A stretch of 64,000 nucleotides of DNA from Linum tenue (taxonomy: Eukaryota; Streptophyta; Magnoliopsida; Malpighiales; Linaceae), in contig CAMGYJ010000004.1 of the NCBI GenBank assembly GCA_946122785.1, forward strand, positions 14,158,150 through 14,222,149, in the 5' to 3' direction. Positions 54,028 through 64,000 of this stretch are shown in pieces (position 1 is the first letter of the stretch; each line of letters opens with the position of its first letter). The notes beneath the pieces are model-generated. The model was not told where the DNA came from, made no database searches, and saw only the letters and a list, made by a program, of their open reading frames with translations. The position numbers and the translations under genes were made by a program.

Positions 54028-55610
54028 ATGACCCGTAGCCAGTCGGGAGATCTACTACCATTAGACCAGGAGCTTGAACGAACCTGCAGGAACTTCAAGC
54101 GGGTTCTAAAGGCGCGACTGGCTGCGGAGGAGGAGCTATCACAGCTGCAGATCGGAAAGAAGAAGAAGGAGAGATGGCTGATCCACAGAACCATGATGTG
54201 ATCAATCCAGATGAGCAACCATGGGATCCTACTGGACCGCTAGAGCTGCGGACATGAGGTCCCATTCAACACCCTCAAGTCCCAGCCAACAACTTTGAGG
54301 TGAGCACCTCAGTAATCACCATGCTGCGCGGTTCAGTGGTGTTCCGTGGTAAGGAGGGAGAGTGCCCCCGATCACATCTCAGGCGATTCCACGAGCTCAT
54401 CGATGGAATCAAGATCAATGGGGTACCAGCAGATGCCATCCAACTGAGGTACTTCCCATTCACTCTGGAGGGGCAAGCCAAGGAGTGGCTAGACACTCGA
54501 CCTCCGGGCTCCATCACCACGTTCGCCAACCTGGCGGACAAGTTCCTCACCCGCTACCAATCCCCATCCAAGACGGCTGACCTGCAGAAGCAAATTACAC
54601 ATTTTGCTCAGGATGAGGATGAGACCATCAGGGATGCTTGGGAGAGATACACCAGTCTCTTTCTCAGGTGTCCCAATCATGGTTTCAATGATGCTTTCAA
54701 GGTGGGCACCTTCTATCACGCCCTCTTCCCGGAGGACAAGCAGCTGATTGATTCGGTTTGTGGAGGGAACATGCTGACCAAAACCCGCCACAGCTGAATC
54801 AACTCTTCGAGGAGATGGCGGAGAACGGGTACGATTGGGGCACTGCCAGGAGATCGAGGCGAGCACCAGGACGGGGTGTGCATGCTGTGGGCACCCAGTC
54901 ATCTGATTTGGTGCAGGTGGTATCGAAGCTGGTTTCAGCTATCGATTGTTCTGGTTTGATTGCAGGTACAGGACAGCCGCAGGTGATGCACTGCCAGTGG
55001 TGTGAGAGCTCTCATCACACCGTGGAGGACTGTCAGGCGATGAGGGAATCGTCTACTCCCCAGGAGCAGGTGGACTTCATTGGTAATGCCAGGCGCTTCG
55101 ACCCCTACAGCAACACCTATAACGAGGGGTGGCACCATCATCCTAACTTTTCTTGGGCTGGGCCAAATCCCAGACCACCAGCTCCCCAGGGACCACCCGG
55201 TTTTCAGAGGCCTCCATACCAGCCCAGACAGGGGCAATTTCAGCAGCCACAACAACCCTCTACCCGCCCAGACAGGGGCCAGTTCCACCTCAGTCACAGG
55301 TGCGACCATTTTAGCAGGCAGGGCAGCACGCTGCAGCCCCAGTACAGAGTGACCCGATGGCGGAACTAAGAGATCTGGTGGGTTCTCTGGCCACCTCCAG
55401 TGCAATAAATTCAATAACATTGAGCAATTCATGGAGAAAGCTTCAGGCAAATTCTTGGAGCTAGAAGCTGGTCAGAGAATACACAGGCTGTGCTGCGATA
55501 TACAGACCCAGCTTGGGAGTGTTGCTCAGGCTGTTGCTCAGAGGACTCCAGGTACCTTGCCTGGTCAGACCATCCCTCACCCGCAGGACCCGAATGCCAA
55601 CTGCAGTGCC
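54028..55610 (+). pseudogene. Athila gag, several frame changes
   Basis: Starts MTRSQSGDLLPLDQELERTCR, a typical Athila Gag opening, after an acceptor-like gtgtgcag (54,020). The frame changes near 54,170 and near 54,255. The Gag core lies at 54,300-54,797 (NFEVSTSVITML, RYFPFTLEGQAKEWLD, PPGSITTFANLADKFL, SPSKTADLQKQI). After another frame change the CCHC-like knuckle CQWCESSHHTVEDC appears near 54,990-55,030, followed by SNTYNEGWHHHPNFSW and a P/Q-rich tail. The order is that of Athila Gag. Confidence 0.85.
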
Positions 55611-55627
55611 AACCTAGTAATACTAGG

Positions 55628-56345
55628 ATGAGCATCCAGCTTGCTGATAGATCCATTGTGCATCCTAGGGGTATAGCAGAGGACTTGATAGTCGCAGTAG
55701 GGCCATTTTCATATCCTGTTGATTTTGTGATTTTGGACATAAATGAGGATGTTGATGTGCCATTGATACTGGGTAGACCTTTTCTCGCCACCGCCAAGGC
55801 GCTTATTGATGTTAATGATGGAAAACTGATTTTGAGAGCTGGGGGTGAACAAATCACCTTCTCTGTTTCTGATAATATGAAACACCCCCAGCTCCATGAT
55901 GATCTAGATTACTGTGATGTTGTTGCTGATTTTGAGACCGCACTCGCCATCACGAGTGCGGGTACTGATGATTTCCTTGAGCGTTGTCTTTTGCTAGGGG
56001 AACAGGCATCACAGGATGTGCAGCTGGAGAGCTTGCGGAGCTGGACGAGGCTGCGAGCGAGGGGCGAGAGATACCATTCAAGCCGATCCCCATCTCGCCC
56101 CGGCTCGCTACATCATTGGAGGAGCCACCAGAGTTGGAGCTTAAACCCCTCCCATCTCACCTGGAGTATGCATTTCTCCGGGAGGGGAATAAGCTCCCGG
56201 TTATTATTAGCTCGGATCTGACACCCGAGCAGAAGAGCAGGCTGGTGGCTCTGCTGCAGAAGTATGCCCGGGCCATGGCATGGAAGATCACCGACATCAG
56301 AGGCATTAGCCCATCCTTCTGCTCCACAGAATTTGATGGAGGATG
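55628..56345 (+). pseudogene. Athila protease remnant and linker to RT
   Basis: The piece reads MSIQLADRSIVHPRGIAEDL, VDFVILDINEDVDVPLILGRPFL and ALIDVNDGKLI, the second half of the Athila protease. The first half with the catalytic Asp motif is missing between 55,610 and 55,628, where the reading joins gag-tail sequence directly. A linker then gives ELELKPLPSHLEYAFL and SSDLTPEQKSRLVALLQKYARAMAW, the usual RT preface. Confidence 0.8.
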
Positions 56346-57660
56346 AGGTTAAGCCAGTCAGGCAGCCACAGAGGAGATTGTCTCCTAACTTGGAGGCAGT
56401 GGTCCGGGCAGAGATCGTGAAGCTCATGGATGCAGGGATCATCTTTGCTATATCTGATAGCAAGTGGGTCAGCCCCACTCAGGTGGTCCCGAAGAAAGGC
56501 GGGATGACTGTGGTCCCGAATGAGAAGAAGGAGTTGATCCCGATGCGGACCGTGACCGGCTGGAGAGTCTGCATCGATTACCGGCGCCTGAACGACGCCA
56601 CCAGGAAAGATCATTTCCCCTACCTTTCATTGATCAGATGCTGGAGAGGTTGGCTGGCCATGAGTTCTATTGCTTCCTGGATGGCATGTCTGGTTACTTC
56701 CAGATTCCTATTGCACCGGAGGATCAGGCGAAGACCACATTCACTTGCCCCTTCGGCACTTTTGCTTACCGGAGGATTCCATTTGGGCTGTGTAATGCAC
56801 CGGCGACCTTCCAGAGATGCATGCTGGCGATCTTCGACCGACTGGTTGGAGAGATCATGGAAGTCTTCATGGATGATTTCTCGGTATATGGAGACTCCTT
56901 CACTCACTGTCTCCATAACCTGGAACTCGTTCTGAAGAGGTGCGAGGAGACTAATCTGGCACTCAGCTGGAGAAGTGCCATTTCATGGTTCGTGAGGGTA
57001 TTGTGCTCGGGCACAAGATCTCCAAGCAGGGGATTGAGGTAGATCGCGCGAAGATTGAGACGATCAGTCAGCTACCTCCTCCCGTTTCTGTGAAGGGGAT
57101 TCGCAGCTTTCTGGGTCATGCAGGCTTTTACCGGCGCTTCATCAAAGATTTCTCGAAGATTGCCCTGCCTTGACCAAGCTGCTGGAGAAGGATGCACCAT
57201 TCCAGTTCACTCCCGAGTGCACAGCTGCATTTGAGACTCTGAAGGAGAAGCTTACCCATGCACCTATCATGACTCCTGACTGGTCTCTTCCTTTTGAGCT
57301 GATGTGCGATGCGAGTGACTATGCAGTCGGAGCAGTTCTGGGTCAGAGACGCGAGAAGCACTTCCAGCCCATCTACTACGCGTCGAAGACCTTGAACGAT
57401 GCACAGGAGAACTACACCACTACAGAGAAGGAGCTCCTCGCTGTGGTGTATGCATTTGACAAGTTCCGACCCTATCTGGTGCTCTCCATGTGGTGGTCTA
57501 CACTGACCACTCGGCGATTCGCTACTGATGAGCAAGGCTGATGCAAAGCCTAGGCTCATCCGCTGGATCCTGCTGCTGCAGGAGTTTGATATCGAGATCC
57601 GGGACAAGAAGGAGCCGAGAATGTTGCTGCAGATCATCTTCACGGTTGGAAGCCCCTCCG
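56346..57660 (+). pseudogene. Athila RT and RNase H, frameshifted
   Basis: RT motifs in order: VKPVRQPQRRLSPNLE, SDSKWVSPTQVVPKKGG, GWRVCIDYRRLNDATRKDHF (then a one-base loss), FYCFLDGMSGYFQIPI, FGLCNAPATFQRCM, and the catalytic box EVFMDDFSVYGD near 56,860-56,895. Then GIVLGHKISKQGIEVD, KGIRSFLGHAGFYRRFIKDF, and after another one-base loss the RNase H part LPFELMCDASDYAVGAVLGQ and YTTTEKELLAVVYAFDKF. Catalytic residues are visible; only the frame is broken. Confidence 0.88.
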
Positions 57661-58996
57661 GTGGACAACTTCGTGGAAGAGATCGACGACTCCTTCCCGG
57701 GTGAGCGATTGCTGGCGATGACACTGGTGGACAGCGTGGCCCCTTGGTATTCTGACTTTGCCAATTATCTGGTGGGCAAGCAGTTACCCAAGGGGATGGC
57801 TACTCATGCGAAGCGCAAGTTCTTCTCCGATCTGAAGCACTACTTCTGGGAGGATCCTTACCTCTTCAGAATCGGAGCAGATGGCGTGATCCGGCGCTGT
57901 GTCATGGAGCATGAGATGGGAGACCTACTGGAGGTCATCATGGAGGAAACCGCACGGCGCGGAAGGTGCTACAGTCGGGCTTCTATTGGCCCTCGCTCTT
58001 CAAGGATGCAGACATCTTCGCACGACAGTGCGACCGCTGCCAAAGGTCAGGTAACATTTCTGCCCGGGATGAGATGCCCCAACATATCTCTGTTATTTGT
58101 GAAATTTTTGATGTTTGGGGTATCGATTTCATGGGCCCATTCCCTCCATCTTTTGGCAATCTGTACATATTGGTTGCAGTGGACTACGTCTCGAGGTGGG
58201 CAGAAGCTCAAGCCATGCCCACCAATGATGCAAGACGGGTCTGCTCATTTCTGAAGCAGCTGTTCTCCCGGTTCGGGACACCTCGAGCCATTATTAGTGA
58301 TAGAGGAACCCATTTTCAGGGGCAATTCACTAAACTCCTCTCTCGCTATGGCGTTAAGCATCAGGTGTCGGTGGCCTACCATCCCCAGTCAAATGGGCAG
58401 GCCGAGCTGACGAACCGGGAATTAAAACGATAATTGAAAAGACGGTGGATCAGTCCCGCAAGGATTGGTCCACCAAGCTCGATGATGCTCTCTGGGCGTA
58501 TAGGACTGCCTATAAAAATCCGATTGGCACTTCTCCCTATAGGCTTGTCTATGGGAAGGCGTGCCATTTGCCGGTAGAGCTAGAGCACAAGGCCTTCTGG
58601 GCCATTAAGCTGCTAAACCTGGATTTGAGTGTTGCAGGTACAGAACGTAAGTTGCAGCTGCTGGAGTTGGAGGAGTGGCGTTACCACGCCTACGAGAACA
58701 CCCTGCTCTACAAAGAGCGCACCAAGCGTCTCCACGACGCTAGGTTGAGGGGCCCGAAGGAGTTTCAGGTAGGTGATCGTGTTCTGCTCTTCAATGCACG
58801 CCTGAAACTCTTTCCGGGCAAGCTCCGTTCGAGGTGGTCGGGACCCTTCACGGTCACCCAAGTTTTCCCGCACGGTGCGGTGGAGATCAGCAATGCTCAA
58901 ACCGAGCCATTCAAGGTGAATGGCCACCTCCTCAAGTTGTATTTGGGAGGTGCTGTCGAGCGCGCAGAGCTGCTGATCAAGCTCGAGGACCCTTAG
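57661..58996 (+). pseudogene. Athila integrase and pol C-terminus, frameshifted
   Basis: The zinc-binding part includes RRCVMEHE and [11 protein letters not shown]. The core has [12 protein letters not shown] (D, near 58,120), [11 protein letters not shown] (D, near 58,300) and [10 protein letters not shown] (E, near 58,385). After one more frame change at about 58,430 come [40 protein letters not shown] and [22 protein letters not shown]. The stop is at 58,994. This integrates the cDNA; the family is expected to have it in this position after RNase H. Confidence 0.88.
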
Positions 58997-59003
58997 TTCC
59001 TCT

Positions 59004-59062
59004 ACTGGCGTCCAGCTAAAAGACGGTAAAGAAGCGCTTGGGGGGAGGCAACCCCACCACGG
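59004..59062 (+). promoter_or_regulatory. Conserved post-stop motif and hairpin, element 3
   Basis: cgtccagct...agacg...taaagaagcgctt then GGGG-ggaggcaa-CCCC. It matches 11,014-11,066 of element 1 in order and spacing, with altered stem bases. Confidence 0.65.
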
Positions 59063-59252
59063 TTTGCATTTCTATCCTTTTTCCTTTTAATTTTTGTCGT
59101 TTTCGAGTCATTGAGTCTGTCTGGAGTCTTTCTGGAATGTTTTTCGTGCCCCGGATGGTCTATGATGGTGTATTTTTTGAACCGGGGCACGTTTGGGTTT
59201 GGTTGTTCGAAATTGCAGCTCAAAAACTGGAGAAAAAGGGCCCTCGGCGATG

Positions 59253-59485
59253 AAATTACGGGCATGGGGGGCCAAATTACGGTCGTAATTCCCTGCCCCC
59301 TGCCCGTAATTAAGCCAGCACTGAAAAAGGCCTCGGCAGTAAATTACGGGCAAGGGGGCCTGAATTACGGCCGTAATTCGCTTCCCCCTGCCGTAATTAG
59401 TCAGAGGGGAACACTGCTCTCGGCCTTAAAATTACGGGCAGGCCAGGGGGTAATTACGGCCGTAATCCTGCCCGTAATTACCCCC
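59253..59485. repeat. Second palindrome cluster of element 3, internal
   Basis: GAATTACGGCCGTAATTC (59,362-59,379) is a perfect 18-nt palindrome; aattacggtcgtaatt and aattacggccgtaatc are the other full sites, with half-sites aattacgggca and gcccgtaatt alternating. It lies between pol and the second ORF and repeats the LTR cluster organisation. Confidence 0.85.
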
Positions 59486-60126
59486 GAGAATCGTTTAAAA
59501 TGTGCTCGGCCGAGAACTCCCCTCTCTCTCCCCATTTTTTCAGATCAAACTCTCTCTCTTTCTCACCGGAAAATCGCCCCACCCTCTTCTCCGGTGGTTT
59601 TCCGGCCATATCCCACTCACCGGAGCTCCAAATTGAATTCCGAGACCACCCCCGTGCTCCTCTCGTCGGCGCCCACAAGTCTATACCAGTGGGGTCGAGT
59701 TTCGTGGTGGTTTGGGTCGCCGGAAAACCGCGACCCTTCGGTGTTCCTCCGGCCCGATCTCTCTCCTCCGACCTCCAATCGAGAAACCGCGACCACCACC
59801 GCGTTCCTGGTACTTGGGGCATCATTCCCCAAAGTTTTGGGTCAGTTTGGCTCCGGTGAAGTCGCCGGCGACGAAACTCCGGCGAGTTTCCCGGCGATTT
59901 TCGAGTTCTCTCGCTCTTCCCTCACCTTCCCCGCGATATCTTCTTGTGCCTCCAGGTGTGTTCTCTATTTTTACTTGTCATTTGTGGAGGATTGATATTG
60001 TGGGTTTAGTGAGGAAATTAGGGATTGGTTTGTGCTTTAATTAATTCGGTAGGCCTACAATGTTGCTTGCTTTGTTTGTTCATCTTTTGGTTGGCCTACC
60101 GAGTAACATGAGTTGTGGTTGTCCCG

Positions 60127-60173
60127 CTTGGAGCCTAATTTGCTGTCCGGGTTTATAATCCGAGGGCTCCAAG
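60127..60173 (+). ncRNA. Stem-loop motif, copy b
   Basis: CTTGGAGCC (60,127-60,135) pairs with GGCTCCAAG (60,165-60,173); the inner part is cgggtttataatccg. Confidence 0.6.
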
Positions 60174-60230
60174 TGCGTTTGAGTTTCTGAATGGTGAATG
60201 ATTCTGATTGGTTGTGAATGTTTTTCCTTT

Positions 60231-60277
60231 CTCGGGGCCTAGTCCACTGTCCGAATTTATGATTCGAGGGCCCCGGG
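60231..60277 (+). ncRNA. Stem-loop motif, copy c, with compensatory changes
   Basis: CTCGGGGCC (60,231-60,239) pairs with GGCCCCGGG (60,269-60,277). Relative to copies a, b and d, T-A became C-G and A-T became G-C, and one pair became T-G. Inner stem CGAAT/ATTCG. Confidence 0.65.
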
Positions 60278-60355
60278 TGAGGATGATTGTGACCTCACCA
60301 TTGACGAATTTCCATGTATGTTGTTGGGTTTCTGCTGTTTTGTGGCTGCAGGAAA

Positions 60356-61570
60356 ATGAACACGTACTTGAACATGCTCGACGCCGACCAGAGGAAGACT
60401 CTGCGGGACATTCGACGCCGCAAAGTCGTTCAGCACCATTACCTCGATTGGAGGGTTTTCGAGGAGCTGGGTGCTCGCGAGGCAATGGAGGCTGCCATCC
60501 GCGCTTTCTCTTGGCGCCGCCTCCTCTGCCTCGCTGAGCCGATCTATCAGGAGCTCCTCTGGGAGTTCTACTCCTTCTTCGAGCATTTCCGGGCTCATGC
60601 GGGTGCGCACGGCAACGCCATCCAGTTCCGACTCGGCGGCGAGTTTCACTCCCTCAGCTATGATGATTTCGGTCGGGCACTGGGGCTCCTTCCACCATTC
60701 CCCTGTCACCTGGAAATCGAAGAGCCCGACAGTCCCATCTTTCGGGACCAGCAGTTCTTCGAGAGATCTGACTCCCGGAGTTCGCAGGAGCTGTTTTCAC
60801 CCCGGGCTACACCACGGCTACTCAGCTGCGCCCAGACTGGCGCATCATCAACCAGCTGTTGGGGAAATCCTACACCCCCAGCGAGGGCTCCACCAGTCAC
60901 CTTCAGCTCCGCACCCTGCATTGCCTGCACTCCATGAGCCAGGAGGTGGAAAACCTCCATCTGTCCTCTCTCATCGCCAGGACCGTTGTCAAGGCTTCTC
61001 GGTGTGGTCGAGCAGTGTGGGCCGGTGGTCACTGCCCTGGCACGGTACTACAACATCGACCTCTCCGGGTTCACTGTCATCCAGGCTGCGACGCCCTTCT
61101 CTAGGGACACCTTCCGGCGCCAGCTGATACTGCAGCGCGAAGGGAACGTGATCTGGATCCGGGGCCTTCCTCGCCCTGTTCCTCGTGCACCAGAGGGTGA
61201 GGAGCTCCCCGAGGCGAGTGATGCTGCAGCCCGTCGGACCACTCGTCGGACGAGGAGTCGGACCACTCCCTCTACGCCTGGCGCCTCCACTTCCGCTGCC
61301 GGCCCATCTGCTGCAGCACCCACCACCTACATTGCCGAGCAGCTGGCAGCCCTTTCCCGCCAGAACGAGCAGATCCTTGCTGGCCAGGAGCACCTCAACG
61401 CCCGCCTCGACCGTGAGCGCGAAGGTCGTCGCCGCATCATTTCAGCTCAGCATTACATGATGAGCTACTGGAACACGGATCCTGCTGCTGTGAGCTACCC
61501 TTGGGAGGCGTCCCCGGGGCATGAAGACTACTACCCGCCTCCCACTGGCGATGGAGGCGATGAGCTGTGA
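60356..61570 (+). pseudogene. Second ORF of element 3, ATHILA ORF-1-like, two frame changes
   Basis: Starts at ATG 60,356 after the acceptor. N-terminal part: MNTYLNMLDADQRKTLRDIR, LDWRVFEELGAREAMEAAIR, YQELLWEFYSFFEHFRAH, IQFRLGGEFHSLSYDDFGRA. After a frame change near 60,800: DWRIINQLLGKSYTPSEG, LQLRTLHCLHSMSQEVENLH. After another near 60,990: CGPVVTALARYYNIDLSGF and GNVIWIRGL, then a P/A/T/R-rich linker and a coiled coil with QLAALSRQNEQILAGQEHLN. The layout resembles the plant ATHILA ORF-1/putative plant transposon protein family of unknown function. It occupies the place of an env-like gene, but I see no signal peptide or membrane segment. Confidence 0.6.
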
Positions 61571-63355
61571 TCTGGTTTTGCTAGCCCATCGAGTTGGGGC
61601 TTGGCTTTTGTCTATCTTTCCATACTTAGACTCCGTATTGTGTTTGGTTTTTATTTCTTGTTCCCGTTGTGTGGATTGTTGACTTGGAACTATGTTTTCT
61701 TTCACCCAATGTGTGTGTTTTGTTGGTTCTAGCTCTGTGCCCGTCGGACTGGTCCTTGTCCAGTCCTCTGCTATTGACTGGTCCGCCATCCAGTCAACGT
61801 TCCTGACCACTTTTCACGGTAACATCGTTCCCCTTCCCTCGGCTCCATTGAGGACACTGTCGCATCTAACTGTGGGGGGGGGGGGTTCTTTGTATTTATT
61901 GGAATGTATATTTGGGTGCTTGGAGCCTAGTCCGCTGTCCGAATCTTACGATTTGAGGGCTCCAAGTACTGCTGTTTGATCATATTGGCACTGTGTTTTG
62001 ATTGATGAATTGAATGGTTTTCGGATTAATGCATGACAACTTATTTGCGACTAGGACAACCTATGATGAGGGTTGAGATGTGCAGTAGAACGATGTAGGG
62101 GTTCAGTTTTTCAACTGTTTGCTTACCAACTGTGACTTGATCTGATCACTTGTTCTTGACAGTCGTTTATGCATCTAGTTCAGGTATCAGAATGTGAGAT
62201 AGAGCATATAGGTAGCCATGTGAGATTTGAGCCTGCTCGTTTCTTTCTTGTGCGATAGATCCCCTTCCATGATGTGTAGCATTCACGTTGTCACTAGCTA
62301 AGATGATGGGGGCATAGGATTAGCCCACGCCCAAAATTTACTGTCCTGATGTGTCATATTCCCTAGTCAGCCCCTTTGAGCCGTGTGTTATCCTTTCTTT
62401 TGGTCTATAATGAAAATCACCCTTTTTGCATCTTTTAGAAGGTTCCACAGAGTGGTTTTTACATACTCTCTACCGTTTCTGCTAAAGTTTATGTGAGTGT
62501 TGGAGGTAGTGCTTAAAAGTTGGGCAGATGTTTGAAATATGTGCAGGAGTGGTGGCTCTCTTAAGAAATGAAAAGAAAAATGAAAGAAAAACAAAGAAAA
62601 ATCGAAAGCAAAAGAGAGCCACTACCAAAATGATAATGCCCATTAAGTAGTGTTTCTTAGCAGTCTGGAGTGGAAATGCTGATGTTTATACCTCTTTCGC
62701 TCTTGTGTTCTTGAGATATTGAGTATTGCAGAATAGCAGAAAGGGAATACTTGTTTGTTTGATTGTGATTGTGTGGGTTTGGAAATGTGGAACCTTGTGC
62801 TATGAATACTTCCACCACCTAAAAGGCCTTTTCCCCATGTCCAAGACCCTAGCCAGTCATTTGAACCTGTGTCTATGACCTCCTGATTAGTTAGTGATGA
62901 CATCCTATATGTGAACTCTAGCATTTAGAGGCTGCCATCATGGTGAAGAGATGTTAGGGATTGAGAGAAATAGCATGCACATTTTTCGCATTAAATTGTC
63001 CTGACCCCACTGGTCGAGAGTGAGGGATTCATTTTCATATTCTTTATACTCTTGTACCCCGGTGAGAACCTAGATTGCTCGGTCTCTGTTCTGATGTCTT
63101 GAGTTGGATGGTGGTTGGTGAACAGAAGGGAGACTCTCCCGTTGCTCGATTTTGCTGCACTCGAATGTCCTTTGTGGTGGTTGTCCAGGTTGCTTTAGAA
63201 GTTGTTCATGTGTTGATGTTTGAAAACCAGTGCGATTCATGTGTTCTGTGCCTTTATGACTTGTCCCCAATGTTGGTTGATTGAAATATGTGAGCTTACC
63301 TTGTGTCTGACTTGGTTTGCTTGGGGACAAGCAAACAGTTAAGTGTGGGGGAATT
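61571..63355 (+). mobile_element. 3' non-coding interior of element 3
   Basis: Contains 'attgaggacactgtcgc', a run of 12 G (61,874-61,885), stem-loop copy d, and at its end the hairpin TTTGCTTG-ggga-CAAGCAAA (about 63,316-63,335) and the polypurine tract aagtgtgggggaatt (63,341-63,355). No supported gene. Confidence 0.75.
61919..61966 (+). ncRNA. Stem-loop motif, copy d
   Basis: CTTGGAGCC (61,919-61,927) pairs with GGCTCCAAG (61,958-61,966); it follows an internal G tract as copy a does. Confidence 0.6.
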
Positions 63356-63746
63356 TGATAGCATCGTATTTGCACGTGTTTTCACTCTGGTTTCCTGTCC
63401 ATTTTGGCTCGAATTGATTGTTCCTTGGCCTATTTTACGCTAGGTTGTGTTGTTCTGGGTATTTCAGGTCCTAGCAAGTAAAGAGGTGCATAGGCGCAAG
63501 TTTCGGGTCATTTGGAGGTCAGATGGCGATTCACAGAAGGAATTACGGGCAGCCCCTGCAAAATTACGACCGTAATTTGTCAGGGCATGCCCGTAAAACA
63601 ATTGCCGAGCCTTTTCCCCAAGATTTCTTCTCGGCGCTAAAATTACGGGCAAGCCTCCAGAGAATTACGACCGTAATTCCTAAAATACTGGCGGTAATTG
63701 TGGAATTACGGGCGTAGATCCTCCTCCTTCAGTTTAATTGAAACGT
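63356..63746 (+). mobile_element. Right LTR of element 3, first 391 bp
   Basis: Starts TGATAGCATCG and matches the left LTR until aaacgt at 63,746, where similarity stops. It contains the first part of the palindrome cluster (63,540-63,715). Confidence 0.9.
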
Positions 63747-64000
63747 TATCAGCATGATGCTCTGCCAAAATTATTATTGCTCAAAGACTCTCGACATAAT
63801 CTAAGATATTGGAGTAAGATCACAATATGATCAAGGTATGCAAATCTTAGATCCTTTCTTATCTTATTGTTTTATTTGTGTTGAGATTATCTCATTCCAA
63901 TATATCAAGATGGGTGCTACTTCTCATATCCGTTGATATTTTATCACGTCGATCTATTTGGATTAACAAGAAAAGTAATATAAATGATGAGTTAATTTCT
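63747..64000. other. Unassigned, AT-rich
   Basis: No feature recognised; the junction at 63,746 may be an insertion or deletion end. Confidence 0.5.

Larger units (their letters stand above)
59490..60355 (+). promoter_or_regulatory. Leader/intron region before second ORF
   Basis: A CT-rich leader (ctctctctccc, ctctctctctttctc) is followed by a donor-like ccag|gtgtgt at 59,956 and an acceptor tggctgcag at 60,351, just before an ATG. Two stem-loop copies lie in this presumed intron. It looks like a separate transcription unit inside the element. Confidence 0.45.
52508..63746 (+). mobile_element. Athila-lineage Ty3/gypsy element (element 3)
   Basis: 11.2 kb with a 1,379-bp left LTR, tRNA-Asp primer site, gag, pol (protease remnant, RT, RNase H, integrase), a second ORF after pol, polypurine tract and the first 391 bp of a right LTR. 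Gag and pol read through many one-base frame changes, mostly at short homopolymers. Protein motifs match the plant Athila group. The right LTR stops at 63,746, so no target duplication can be tested. Confidence 0.9.

Noticed and set aside
59111..59995. 294-codon plus-strand ORF after pol
   Set aside because: It spans the palindrome cluster and a CT-rich leader; composition and lack of homology suggest a chance open frame.

Overview
This is a repeat-rich stretch of a flowering-plant (probably eudicot) nuclear genome. The evidence is the set of plant transposon families present (Athila- and chromovirus-like Ty3/gypsy, Ty1/copia, CACTA, Mutator-like and hAT-type elements), GT-AG introns, and one host gene whose protein matches the plant BRO1-like family. 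I see no bacterial operons, rRNA, tRNA or CRISPR. Nearly all long open reading frames belong to mobile elements. The only host gene I can support is a BRO1-domain gene at about 47.6-52.0 kb, cut off by a 100-N assembly gap at 52,002-52,101.

Layout. (1) 1-5,293: the right part of a Ty3/gypsy LTR element with a 3.1-kb LTR and an almost non-coding interior, lying inside (2) a CACTA transposon whose transposase-associated gene and terminal repeats run from 5,294 to 7,665. (3) 8,154-13,885: a very young, complete LTR element (two 1,499-bp LTRs, 5-bp target duplication CCGTC) carrying one acidic 404-residue ORF and no pol; next to it at 14,114-15,941 is an internally deleted relative with target duplication AAGGG. 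(4) 15.9-18.7 kb: AT-rich repeats. (5) 18,749-22,629: a gag-protease element with three LTRs, the terminal one inverted to form a ~590-bp-arm palindrome, all inside one 5-bp target duplication (CCATT). (6) 22.6-33.2 kb: mostly AT-rich, with repeat relics and hairpin-bearing tandem repeats. (7) 33,218-35,652 and 37,925-39,473: two Mutator-like elements with 9-bp target duplications; the second carries a broken copy of a CrRLK1L receptor-kinase ectodomain. (8) hAT-type miniature elements at 37,237, 40,058, 46,925 and 51,138. (9) 41,222-46,190: a complete but nonsense-riddled copia element. (10) The BRO1-like gene. (11) 52,508-63,746: an 11.2-kb Athila-lineage element with gag, pol, a second ORF downstream of pol, and a truncated right LTR.

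How the parts relate. The Athila element (11) and the pol-less elements (3) share related LTR sequence, a tRNA-Asp primer site, a homologous spliced-looking leader, a hairpin just after a stop codon, a covarying stem-loop present once in (3) and three times in (11), and a terminal hairpin plus polypurine tract. This suggests an autonomous/non-autonomous pair that shares cis signals. All these LTRs also carry clusters of palindromes with a constant core and flanks that differ between subfamilies. The most unusual observations are the fold-back three-LTR insertion, the covarying stem-loops, and the palindrome clusters.
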